From contig JBEKZV010000023.1 of the NCBI GenBank assembly GCA_049509515.1, forward strand, positions 12,798-76,797: DNA of 64,000 nt. The letters are read 5' to 3'. Positions 43,079-51,930 of this stretch are shown here, piece by piece. Source of the stretch: JBEKCP01 sp049509515 (GTDB lineage: Bacteria > Planctomycetota > Planctomycetia > Pirellulales > Thermoguttaceae). Made by a program: the position numbers and the translations under genes. Within the stretch, counting starts at the first letter, position 1; every line of letters starts with the position of its first letter. Below the pieces are notes generated by a model, which saw only the letters and a program-made list of their open reading frames with translations, was not told where the DNA came from and searched no databases.

Positions 43079-44440
43079 CTATTGCGTCTCGGCGATGATC
43101 CCGCGGCGGACGGCGGCGGCGATGCGGTCGAGCTCGTCCAACGAGATGGCCAGCGGCGGGAAGATCACAAGGACGTTGCCCAGCGGGCGCAAGAGCACGC
43201 CCTCGTCCAGCGCCCGCCGGCAGACGCGGATTCCCCGCTGCTCGGCCCAGGGATAGGGCTCCTTGGTCGCCCGGTCGCGGACCAGCTCGACGCCGGCGAT
43301 CAGGCCACACTGCCGGACGTTGCCGACGTGGGCCAGAGAGGCCATCTCGGCCAGGTGCCCGCCGAGCCGGGCGATCTTTTCCGGCAGGCGCTGGAGGGTC
43401 CGCTCCTCGTCGAAGATTTCCAGCGAGGCCAGCGCGGCGGCGGCCCCCAAGGGATTGCCGCCGTAGGTGTGCCCGTGATAGAAAGTCTTGCTCTCGGCGT
43501 ACTCGCCCAGGAAGGCCTGCCACACCTCGTCGGTCGTCAGCGTGGCGGCCATGGGCAGGTAGCCGCCGGTGAGGCCCTTGGCCAGGCAGAGGAAGTCGGG
43601 CGCGACCCCTTCGTGCTCGCAGGCGAACATGCGGCCAGTCCGCCCGAAGCCCACTGCCACCTCGTCGGCGATCAACAGCACGTCGTACTTCCGCGTCAGC
43701 TCGCGGACGCCGCGGAGATAGCCGGGAGGGTGGACGATCATCCCGGCCGCCGCCTGCACCAGGGGCTCGATGACCATGGCGGCGATCCGGCTGTGCTCCC
43801 GGGCCAGCACCCGCTCGACTTCGCCAAGGTAGTAATCGAGCCACTCGTCGGCCGGCACGCCTGCGGGTCCGCGGTACACGTCCGGCGCGGGCACCCGCAG
43901 CGTCTCGAACAGCAGCGGCCGGAACATGGCATGGAACCGCTCGACCCCGCCGACGCTCACCCCGCCGAGCGTATCGCCGTGATAGGCCTCGCCCAGCGCC
44001 AGGTAGCAAGTCTTCTGGGGCTGCGGCTCGGTCCGCTGCCGCCAGTACTGGAATGCCATTTTGAGGGCCACCTCGACCGCCGTGGCGCCGTCGTCCGAGA
44101 AGAAGACGTGACCCAGGCCCGGCGGGGCCAATTCCACCAGCCGCTTGGCCAGCAGGATCGTCGTCGGGTGAGAGCAGCCCAGCGACGTGACGTGGGCCAC
44201 CTGGCCGAGCTGTCGGCGGACGGCGGCATCGATTCGCGGGTGGCGATGCCCGTGGAGGTTGCACCACAGGCTGCTCGTGGCGTCCAGGTAGCGGCGGCCG
44301 TCGATGTCGATCAAGTTGCAGCCCTCGGCCCGTTCCAGGATCAGCGGCTCGTACTGGGCCATCTGGGTGAAGGCGTGCCAGACGAGCGTGCGGTCCCAGG
44401 CGCGGAGCTGATCGGGGGTGGGGGGAGGCATGGGGTGCAT
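43079..44440 (-). CDS. bioA: Adenosylmethionine-8-amino-7-oxononanoate aminotransferase
   Basis: BioA (453 residues) transfers an amino group from SAM to 8-amino-7-oxononanoate (KAPA) to make 7,8-diaminononanoate in biotin synthesis, using PLP. The N-terminus has WHAFTQMAQYEPLILERAEG, the substrate loop typical of BioA. Other motifs are SDDGATAVEVALKMAFQYW, GEAYHGDTLGGVSVGG, LLIADEVAVGFGRTGRMFA and LCLAKGLTGGYLPMAAT, whose lysine binds PLP. Two starts, ATG 44440 and ATG 44431, are possible and neither has a clear ribosome binding site. No other biotin genes are in view. Confidence 0.93.
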   Translation of the reverse strand: MHPMPPPTPDQLRAWDRTLVWHAFTQMAQYEPLILERAEGCNLIDIDGRRYLDATSSLWCNLHGHRHPRIDAAVRRQLGQVAHVTSLGCSHPTTILLAKRLVELAPPGLGHVFFSDDGATAVEVALKMAFQYWRQRTEPQPQKTCYLALGEAYHGDTLGGVSVGGVERFHAMFRPLLFETLRVPAPDVYRGPAGVPADEWLDYYLGEVERVLAREHSRIAAMVIEPLVQAAAGMIVHPPGYLRGVRELTRKYDVLLIADEVAVGFGRTGRMFACEHEGVAPDFLCLAKGLTGGYLPMAATLTTDEVWQAFLGEYAESKTFYHGHTYGGNPLGAAAALASLEIFDEERTLQRLPEKIARLGGHLAEMASLAHVGNVRQCGLIAGVELVRDRATKEPYPWAEQRGIRVCRRALDEGVLLRPLGNVLVIFPPLAISLDELDRIAAAVRRGIIAETQ

Positions 44441-44541
44441 CAAGGGGTCGTCAGTTGTTGTTTGCCGTCCCCGCTTTCTGCGAAGCCGCAAGCGGCGTCT
44501 CCACCTTCCGCCTTCACCCTTTATCCTTCATCCTTCCCCCC

Positions 44542-45327
44542 TCACTCCCACGCCAGGGCCACGGGCGTGCCGACCGCGACCCCGAGCCGCGCGGCGGCAT
44601 TGTCGCCCACCACGGCCAGCTCCAGCCGGCCGGTCGAGCCCACCAGCGCAACGAGCATGCCGCCGGCCTGCGCGGCGTAGTGGTGGTAGATGCCGAAGGT
44701 CTCGTAGATGCCGCAGACGACGCACACGCGGGTGTCGGTCGGCCGGCCGGCGAACAGCTCGGCCGCGATGTTGGTGACGAGGTTGCCGAAGGAATCGATC
44801 TCGATGACCTGGCCGCGGATCTTCCGGTCGGACAGCTCGGGCTGGGGCCAGTGGCAGGCGGCGAGCCGGCCTGCCGGCGGCCCGAGTTCCCGCGGGTCCA
44901 GCCCCAAACTCAGCCGGGCGGCGACCGGGGCCATGATGTCCCGCCCGTGAAACGTCGCGGAGACCGGCTGGAGCCAGTAGGCGGGATTGGCCAGGCGGCG
45001 GATCTCCGCGGCCGGGGTCTTGGCCAACAGCCGGCTCAAGAGGCCGTTGTCCGGGGCCACGTACTGCTGCTCGCCGATCCGCGCGTACACGATCTGGCGA
45101 TCGCTGCCCACCCCCGGATCGACCACCGCCACGTGGATCGTGCCCTCGGGGAACCAGGGCGTGGTGTTCTCCAGCACCAGGGCCCCGCGGCGGACGTCCT
45201 GCGGCGGCACGGCGTGGCTGATGTCCACCAGCGTTGCGGCGGGGTTGATGGAGAGGATGACCCCTTTCATGGCCGCCGCGTACGGGCTGTCGCTGCCGAA
45301 ATCGGTGGTCAGGGTGATGATGGGCAT
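44542..45327 (-). CDS. SAM hydrolase (DUF62, SAM hydroxide adenosyltransferase)
   Basis: This 261-residue enzyme belongs to the DUF62 family that includes chlorinase and fluorinase; most bacterial members hydrolyse SAM to adenosine and methionine. Signatures are LTTDFGSDSPYAAAMKG at the N-terminus, VVDPGVGSDRQIVYAR, APDNGLLS and, in the second domain, IDSFGNLVTNI. The halogenase-specific loop of fluorinase is not present, so hydrolysis is the best guess. ATG 45327 gives the canonical MPIITLTTDFG. Upstream lies a DUF2283/DUF4258 pair; downstream is bioA, whose enzyme also consumes SAM. Confidence 0.88.
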   Translation of the reverse strand: MPIITLTTDFGSDSPYAAAMKGVILSINPAATLVDISHAVPPQDVRRGALVLENTTPWFPEGTIHVAVVDPGVGSDRQIVYARIGEQQYVAPDNGLLSRLLAKTPAAEIRRLANPAYWLQPVSATFHGRDIMAPVAARLSLGLDPRELGPPAGRLAACHWPQPELSDRKIRGQVIEIDSFGNLVTNIAAELFAGRPTDTRVCVVCGIYETFGIYHHYAAQAGGMLVALVGSTGRLELAVVGDNAAARLGVAVGTPVALAWE

Positions 45328-45371
45328 CGGTCGCTCTTGTCCGCTCTCCGAGCCGAGATGGCTGGCGGCGA

Positions 45372-45611
45372 CTATTGTGTAAATGGAATCTCGCAACGAT
45401 TACCACTGGCCTCGTTCAAGAGCACGAATTTCCCGGCGTCCTCTTTGCGCAACTGCTCGTTGGCGTTGAGAAACTCGATCCCGTACACGGTCCCATCCGG
45501 CGCGATGTCGACGTTGAGTTCGTCGCTAAGCCGGATCGTGTCGACCTCACCCTCTTTCTCGTGGAATCGGAGGTAAGCCACGTTGTAGCGCGGATCGTAA
45601 GTCAATTTCAT
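45372..45611 (-). CDS. DUF2283 protein, probable antitoxin partner
   Basis: This 79-residue protein has the DUF2283 pattern: MKLTYDPRYNVAYLRF, EVDTIRLSDELNVDIAPDG and TVYGIEFLNANEQL. DUF2283 proteins are often encoded beside DUF4258 proteins and are proposed toxin-antitoxin partners (family knowledge, not proven here). It begins 13 bases downstream of the DUF4258 stop and ends 44 bases before the SAM hydrolase start. No membrane segment is present. Confidence 0.85.
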   Translation of the reverse strand: MKLTYDPRYNVAYLRFHEKEGEVDTIRLSDELNVDIAPDGTVYGIEFLNANEQLRKEDAGKFVLLNEASGNRCEIPFTQ

Positions 45612-45624
45612 CGCCCGTCCCCTT

Positions 45625-45873
45625 TCAGAAGAATTTTACGATAACCGTTATGACCAGCCAACCTTGCTCCGGGACCGCATAGGCTTCGATTTGCTTTGTC
45701 GCGTAGGTCCGACCACGCCACGTGCGGCCGAAACGGAAGTTCCGCCGAAAGCCCGTCCGCCCGAACTTCGCGGTAAACTGCTCGCCGTGCTCGACCGCGG
45801 CGGCGACCTCCTGTTCGGTCGCGCCGTGTTCCGCGAGCCGAGCCTGGGCGTGGGGATGAAGGCGTACTTTCAT
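45625..45873 (-). CDS. DUF4258 protein, probable toxin of a DUF4258/DUF2283 pair
   Basis: This 82-residue basic protein matches DUF4258, a RelE/BrnT-like small fold: MKVRLHPHAQARLAEHGATEQEV, then EHGEQFTAKFGRTGFRRNFRF, TWRGRTYATKQIEAYAV and WLVITVIVKFF. The ATG at 45873 opens the frame. Thirteen bases separate it from the DUF2283 gene, so the two are cotranscribed. RNA cleavage is likely by analogy with related small folds but is inference. Confidence 0.83.
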   Translation of the reverse strand: MKVRLHPHAQARLAEHGATEQEVAAAVEHGEQFTAKFGRTGFRRNFRFGRTWRGRTYATKQIEAYAVPEQGWLVITVIVKFF

Positions 45874-45924
45874 GGTTCCGCGTTCACGTTAATCCACTCG
45901 CCATAATGCGGCCTGGCTTGTCCT

Positions 45925-47576
<1,652 letters not shown>

Positions 47577-47580
<4 letters not shown>

Positions 47581-47792
47581 AGCGAGGCCGGTTTTGCCCG
47601 ATCGGCCATGTGCGCCTCGCACCGGACGATCTCTTCCTTCAGTTGATTGATCAACCCCTGCAGCGATCGCAGCTCCAAATCGCGGGCGTACTCGTTTCCG
47701 CTGGATTCTTGGCGAGCGGTTTCATACTGCCGCTCCAACTCTCGGAGCTTCGTCCGCGTGCTCTCCAACTCTCGTAGGCTTTCCAAGGTCAT
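47577..47792 (-). CDS. 71-residue predicted coiled-coil protein
   Basis: This highly charged helix-rich protein (MTLESLRELESTRTKLRELE, then QSLQGLINQLKEEIVRCEAHM-like heptads) is predicted to form a coiled coil along most of its length. It has no membrane segment and I do not recognise a family. Both ends overlap neighbours by an ATGA: its start overlaps the vapC stop and its stop overlaps the gatB start. It is therefore translated with a toxin-antitoxin pair on one side and a core amidotransferase subunit on the other. Confidence 0.72.
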
Positions 47793-48220
47793 ACTCGCGA
47801 CACCAGCCAGTTCTCGGCCCTCAGGTCGGGCACCTGCCCGAAGTCGCGGAGATTCGCGGTCAGCAGGAGGGCGCCGTGTGCTAACGTCGTGGCGGCGATC
47901 TTCAGGTCCATGGTCCCGATCCGGACCCCTTGTCCGCGCAGCCGGTTGAACTCGCGAGCCACCGCTCCGTCGAACGCAGCAATGTCCCACCGGCTGAAGA
48001 AGCCGAACAGGTCCACCAGGCGCTCGTACGCCGGCACCTGTCTCTGCACGTCGCTGTAGCGATGGACGAGGGCCAACCAGCCACGCATTTGTTCTTCGAC
48101 GGTGATAGCCGTGGTCGCGAACTCCTGGTCCGCGGAAGCGGCCATGTTCGCCCTCAAGGCGGCGGCTTGGGGTCCCAGCGACTGCAAGATGTTGATGTGG
48201 TCCGTATCCAGCAGGATCAC
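47789..48220 (-). CDS. vapC: VapC-type PIN-domain toxin
   Basis: This 143-residue protein is a PIN-domain ribonuclease, the toxin half of a VapBC pair, which typically cleaves tRNA or rRNA. The acidic active-site residues are in MILLDTDH (D5), VEEQMRG (glutamate), and GTMDLKIAATTLAHGALLLTANLRDF (two aspartates). ATG 48220 overlaps the vapB stop by four bases. The stop overlaps the next gene by four bases. All four carboxylates look intact. Confidence 0.87.
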   Translation of the reverse strand: MILLDTDHINILQSLGPQAAALRANMAASADQEFATTAITVEEQMRGWLALVHRYSDVQRQVPAYERLVDLFGFFSRWDIAAFDGAVAREFNRLRGQGVRIGTMDLKIAATTLAHGALLLTANLRDFGQVPDLRAENWLVSRV

Positions 48221-48429
48221 GAATCGGCCCCCTGCCTGGCCGCGCGGCGATCTGCCTCGCGAATCTTTCGCCCTTCTTCCTGAATTTCTCCAATAACCTG
48301 ATCACCCTCGAATATCCCGATGGTGCTGCGCCAGTCCTTTTCCTGCTTTCCAGCCCTGGCGGCGTCGACGAGTCCCTTGACCGTCTGTTCCAGCGTCGTT
48401 ACGCGATCCTCGATTTTACGTTGCGGCAT
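48217..48429 (-). CDS. vapB: VapB-like antitoxin
   Basis: This 70-residue protein precedes vapC and overlaps it by four bases. The first half is coiled-coil-like (EDRVTTLEQTVKGLVDAARAG), followed by GIFEGDQVIGEIQEEGRKIREADRRAARQ, the toxin-binding tail pattern of antitoxins that partner PIN toxins. No DNA-binding motif of the AbrB or ribbon-helix-helix type is obvious, so autoregulation is unproven. The assignment rests mainly on position and size. Confidence 0.68.
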   Translation of the reverse strand: MPQRKIEDRVTTLEQTVKGLVDAARAGKQEKDWRSTIGIFEGDQVIGEIQEEGRKIREADRRAARQGADS

Positions 48430-48544
48430 TTTGGCTTTCCCCTCTCGGCCCCGAACAACCCCAATATCAATTGTACCACGGCCCCCCAGCCGGGCCAGCC
48501 CGGCTCCGGCAGCATCATCGGGTTAATCAAGGCGCCGCGTTGCG

Positions 48545-49393
48545 TTATCGGCTGGGCAGCTTGGCGATTTCCTTCTTCAGCTCGATCACGGGGAGGGGGG
48601 AATCCGGCCAGTCGTCTATCCAGCACACTATGAAATCACACTGCGCCGCATCGTGCCCGTGCTCCCGAAACGCTGAGGCCTTGAACTCAAGTTCGATTCG
48701 CGCGCGGGCCCATAGGTTCCTCTTCTTATCGGAGCAGTACTTTGCCTCACAGTCGGGAAAGCCCTGCTGAATCGATTCAACGTAGAAACCCAGCTCGCGG
48801 CTGACCATCCCGAAGAGGTAGACGACGCCCTGCTCGTTGATCGGCGCGTGGCGAAGTCCCCGAAAGTCGAACGGCTCGCCGTAGAGCTGCTTGGGCGCAA
48901 CGGAGGATTCCCGCACAATGGCGATGGCGGTGTTGCGTCGCACCGGCGTCTGGTCGCTTGTTCCGTCGGAATTCGTGACGGCACCGTCCCGCGCCGGCGG
49001 TTGGTCGCGTTCGGCCTTCCATTTGCGGTAACGGGCGAGGATGTCCCCCCACCTAGCCCCGAAACGATCCTTGAACGGTGTTATAGAGTATTTACCGTCC
49101 GCACAGTACTCGTTGGCGCCCGGCTCACGCCCGAGCTTGCGTTCGAGGCTCTGGATCGAGGTGAACAAATCCTCGTCGGACAACACGCGCCGAGGTCCTT
49201 GCGCCCCCGCGGGCCTAGACTCCAACCCGGCGGCCTGCGACGCCTTGCCCAGTGAGGCAAAGTAGCCCCTCACAGAAGAAGTTGGTAAGACGCGCTGAAC
49301 CTCTGCCTTGCTCAACCAGGTCTTGCCGAGATCCCTCGCCAAGGACTTGAGCGTGTCGATGATCTCCTCTTTGCTGTGGCGCCTGCCAGCCAT
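48545..49393 (-). CDS. Homing-endonuclease-associated-repeat protein with nuclease-like C-terminus
   Basis: The N-terminal 130 residues of this 282-residue protein contain two homing-endonuclease-associated repeats (SKEEIIDTLKSLARDLGKTW...ASQAAGL and SDEDLFTSIQSLERKLGREP...GDILARYRKWK), small helical DNA-binding units. Residues 165-282 carry a conserved-looking core with VVYLFGMVSRELGF, RARIELEFKASAFREHGHD, CDFIVCWIDDWPD and a final IELKKEI. That pattern suggests a PD-(D/E)xK-type nuclease with a sequence-specific guide domain (inference). It stands between gatA and vapB in a lower-GC accessory stretch. Function is unknown. Confidence 0.75.
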   Translation of the reverse strand: MAGRRHSKEEIIDTLKSLARDLGKTWLSKAEVQRVLPTSSVRGYFASLGKASQAAGLESRPAGAQGPRRVLSDEDLFTSIQSLERKLGREPGANEYCADGKYSITPFKDRFGARWGDILARYRKWKAERDQPPARDGAVTNSDGTSDQTPVRRNTAIAIVRESSVAPKQLYGEPFDFRGLRHAPINEQGVVYLFGMVSRELGFYVESIQQGFPDCEAKYCSDKKRNLWARARIELEFKASAFREHGHDAAQCDFIVCWIDDWPDSPLPVIELKKEIAKLPSR

Positions 49394-49486
49394 AACAGTG
49401 CCCGACTGTATAAGGCCCGTCGGCCGTAGTCGTCCGCAATCTCCAAGTCATTCTAGTGCCGCTTCTGCCGCCCGTCGAGAGGTCCG

Positions 49487-51157
49487 TTACTGGCGTTGGT
49501 CCAGCGGCGGCTTCCGCGTGTGCCAGTCGGTGGCCTGCTGGAACATGTGGGCTCCGCGGAGCAGCCGTTCCTCGTGAAAGGGGGGCGCTTGCAGTTGCAG
49601 GCCGATGGGCAGCCCGCCGGAAGTGAAGCCGCAGGGGATGGAGGCCGCCGCCAGGCCGGCCAGGTTCGCGGAGACGGTGTACAGGTCGAACAGGTACATC
49701 GAGAGCGGGTCGTCGATCTTTTCGCCGATCTTGAAGGCGGGGGTGGGAGTGACCGGCCCGGCCACCAGGTCCACTTCGGCGAAGGCCCGGTCGAAATCCT
49801 GCCGCACCAGCCGCCGCACCTGGAGGGCTTTCTTGTAATAGGCCTCGTAGTAGCCCGCGCTGAGGGCATAAGTGCCAAGCATGATGCGGCGTTTGACCTC
49901 GGGGCCGAAGCCTTCGGCGCGGGTGCGGCGGTACATCCGCACCAGGGGGTTGTCGAGGTCGTCCGGGGTGGCCCGGGCACCCGCAGCTGTGGTCAAAGGG
50001 GCACCCACGGCCGCAGCCGAAGGGGCACCCACGGCCGCAGCCGAAGGGGCACCCACGGCCGTGGCCGAAGGGGCACCCACGGCCGTGGCCGAAGGGTCCC
50101 CGGCCTGCTGGAGCCGCCCGCGCTCCTGGTCCAGTTCGGCCGCCATGCTCCGCTCGTCGGTCCGGTAGCCGTAGTGGACGCCGTCGTAGCGCGCGAGGTT
50201 GCTGGAGGCCTCGCAGGGGGCGATGACGTAGTAGGTCGCCACGGCGTACTTGCTGTGCGGCAGCGAGAGCCATTTCACGGTGGCCCCGAGCGACTGGTAG
50301 ACGGCAACCGCCTCGCGAACCGCCGCTTCCACCTGGCCGTCGAGCCCGGCGGCGAAATGCTCGCGGATCAGCCCGAGCCGCAGCCCGGCCAGCGGCTGGC
50401 GGACGGTTTCGCTGTAGCGGGGCACCGGCAGGTCGATCGAGGTCGAATCCAGCGGGTCGTGCCCGGCCAGCACCTCCAGGAGCAGGGCCAGGTCCTCGGC
50501 GGTGCGGGCCAGCGGTCCGACTTGGTCGAGGCTGCTTGCGAAGGCCACCAGTCCGTAGCGGCTCACGCGGCCATAGGTGGGCTTCAGGCCGGAGACGCCG
50601 CACAGGCCGGCGGGGCAGCGGATCGAGCCGCCGGTGTCGCTGCCGATCGACAAGGGGGCCATGCGGGCGGCCACGCAGGCGGCCGCCCCCCCGCTGGACC
50701 CGCCCGGCACCCGCACCAGGTCCCACGGGTTGTGCGTCGGGAAGAAGGCGGAGTTTTCGTTCGACCCGCCCATGGCGAACTCGTCCATGTTCGTCTTGCC
50801 CAACAGCACCGCGTCGGCCGCGCGGAGCCGCTGGACAACAGTGGCGTCGTAGGGCGGGCGGAAGTGCTCCAGCATCCGCGAGCCGCAGGTGGTGGCCTCG
50901 CCCTGGGTACACAGCACGTCCTTGATCGCCACCGGCAGGCCGGCCAGACGCCCCAGGGGCTTGCCCGCCGCCCGCCGCCGGTCGATCTCCTCGGCCCGAG
51001 CGAGTGCGGCCGCCGGGTCGACCCGCAAGAACGCCCGAACCTGCCCGTCGCGGCGCTCGATCTGGTCGAGAAACGCCCGGGTCAACTCGACCGAGGTGGC
51101 GCGGAGAGCGGTCAGCTCGGCCAGAAGCTCGCTGGCGGTGCGATCGACAAGGGCCAT
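49487..51157 (-). CDS. gatA: Asp-tRNA(Asn)/Glu-tRNA(Gln) amidotransferase subunit A
   Basis: GatA (556 residues) is the glutaminase of GatCAB and releases ammonia for transamidation. The amidase-signature Ser-cisSer-Lys triad is visible: lysine in LPVAIKDVLC (near residue 78), serines in VPGGSSGGAA and SIGSDTGGSIR. The chain is about 60-70 residues longer than usual because residues 353-391 are a tandem 8-residue repeat (GAPSAxAV) inserted before the C-terminal third (NPLVRMYRRTRAEGFG). The ATG start at 51157 is nine bases after the gatC stop. The gene belongs to the leftward rpmB-gatC-gatA operon; gatB is separate. Confidence 0.94.
   Translation of the reverse strand: MALVDRTASELLAELTALRATSVELTRAFLDQIERRDGQVRAFLRVDPAAALARAEEIDRRRAAGKPLGRLAGLPVAIKDVLCTQGEATTCGSRMLEHFRPPYDATVVQRLRAADAVLLGKTNMDEFAMGGSNENSAFFPTHNPWDLVRVPGGSSGGAAACVAARMAPLSIGSDTGGSIRCPAGLCGVSGLKPTYGRVSRYGLVAFASSLDQVGPLARTAEDLALLLEVLAGHDPLDSTSIDLPVPRYSETVRQPLAGLRLGLIREHFAAGLDGQVEAAVREAVAVYQSLGATVKWLSLPHSKYAVATYYVIAPCEASSNLARYDGVHYGYRTDERSMAAELDQERGRLQQAGDPSATAVGAPSATAVGAPSAAAVGAPSAAAVGAPLTTAAGARATPDDLDNPLVRMYRRTRAEGFGPEVKRRIMLGTYALSAGYYEAYYKKALQVRRLVRQDFDRAFAEVDLVAGPVTPTPAFKIGEKIDDPLSMYLFDLYTVSANLAGLAAASIPCGFTSGGLPIGLQLQAPPFHEERLLRGAHMFQQATDWHTRKPPLDQRQ
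49985..50098. repeat. Tandem 24-bp repeat within gatA
   Basis: About four and a half copies of a 24-bp unit (GGGGCACCCACGGCCG...CGAA) are arranged head to tail and encode GAPSATAV or GAPSAAAV. The unit count is whole codons, so the frame is kept. The copies differ at only one or two positions, pointing to recent expansion. Confidence 0.85.
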
Positions 51158-51166
51158 AATGGGAGA

Positions 51167-51460
51167 TCAGACCTCGCCGAGGACGGCCGGCACGAGGTAG
51201 CACTCAGCGTCGCGGTGCGGGGCCGTCGCCAGTGCCGCCTCCCGGTCCAGGCTCGGCCGCACGCCGTCCTCCCGCAGGACGTTGGTCACGTCCAGGGCGT
51301 GGGCCATCGGCTCGATCCCGGTGGTGTCAACCTCGCCAAGCAGCTCCATGTAACCGAGGATGTCCCCCAACTGGGCCGTCATGCGGCTGACCTCCTCGTC
51401 GGAGAGCAACAGCCGGCCCAGCAGGGCGATCTTCTGCACTTCGGCACGCGAGATGGCCAT
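51167..51460 (-). CDS. gatC: Asp-tRNA(Asn)/Glu-tRNA(Gln) amidotransferase subunit C
   Basis: GatC (97 residues) is the small belt-like subunit that holds GatA and GatB together. The family layout is present: SRAEVQKIALLGRLLLSDEEV, then MTAQLGDILGYMELLGEVDT, GIEPMAHALDVTNVLREDGV and a C-terminal DAECYLVPAVL. ATG 51460 gives the standard MAISRAEV. It is ten bases downstream of rpmB and nine upstream of gatA, so all three share one transcript. Confidence 0.93.
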   Translation of the reverse strand: MAISRAEVQKIALLGRLLLSDEEVSRMTAQLGDILGYMELLGEVDTTGIEPMAHALDVTNVLREDGVRPSLDREAALATAPHRDAECYLVPAVLGEV

Positions 51461-51470
51461 AGCGCCACCG

Positions 51471-51746
51471 CTATTTGGTTGCGGACGCCTTGGGGAGCCG
51501 GAATGGGACCGCACGGACCCGTTTCTTCACGGCACCGCTGCGAATGCACTGGGTGCAGACGCGGAGCGTCTTATGGGTCCCGTTGGCCGTGCTGACGTGG
51601 ACTCTCTGGAGATTCGGCCGGAACACCCGCCGGGAGATTCCGGTGACCTTGGTTCCAACTCCTCCGAGGTATTTCGCTTTCCCCCTGTGGGTGACTTGAT
51701 TGCCCGTCATCGGCTTCTTCCCGCAGATGTCACATGCTTGACCCAT
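51471..51746 (-). CDS. rpmB: 50S ribosomal protein L28
   Basis: L28 (91 residues) is a large-subunit ribosomal protein. It begins MGQACDICGKKPMTGNQVTH and has the conserved KYLGGVGTKVTGISRRVFRPN core. Cysteine pairs CDIC near the N-terminus and CTQC near residue 70 form a zinc ribbon, so this is the zinc-containing form. ATG 51746 is preceded by GGGAG. It is the first gene of the gat operon here, and a possible TTGCGT-18-TAGAAT promoter lies about 35-65 bases upstream. Confidence 0.95.
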   Translation of the reverse strand: MGQACDICGKKPMTGNQVTHRGKAKYLGGVGTKVTGISRRVFRPNLQRVHVSTANGTHKTLRVCTQCIRSGAVKKRVRAVPFRLPKASATK

Positions 51747-51783
51747 CCCAGCACTCCCAAAAGGTCGGCGACAAAGATCACTT

Positions 51784-51813
51784 ATTCTATCCGTTGGACC
51801 CCGTGCGACGCAA
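51784..51813 (-). promoter_or_regulatory. Possible promoter of the rpmB-gatC-gatA operon
   Basis: On the minus strand TTGCGT (51808-51813) precedes TAGAAT (51784-51789) with an 18-base spacer. The rpmB start lies about 38 bases downstream. The -35 match is moderate, so confidence is limited. Confidence 0.4.
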
Positions 51814-51893
51814 GGGGGGTGGTACACTTTGGCCGAGAATTCGCGGGAGTAAAGGGGGAAATGCGAAATGCCCTGCTATCGGGGCATTGGTAC

Positions 51894-51923
51894 TTGACCG
51901 CCCTCGACCATCGGGGGTACGAT
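51894..51923 (+). promoter_or_regulatory. Predicted promoter of the methyltransferase-nuclease gene, probably leaderless
   Basis: TTGACC (51894-51899) and TACGAT (51918-51923) are separated by 18 bases. The -10 box ends seven bases before the ATG at 51931, which places the transcription start at or next to the start codon, and no ribosome binding site is present. Confidence 0.5.
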
Positions 51924-51930
51924 ACGCCCC

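Noticed and set aside
49985..50098. Repeated 24-bp units looking like a small CRISPR array
   Set aside because: The units are directly adjacent with no spacers and are translated in frame inside gatA.
49496..51595. 699-codon plus-strand open frame opposite gatA and gatC
   Set aside because: It runs antisense through two certain genes and shows only low-complexity composition.
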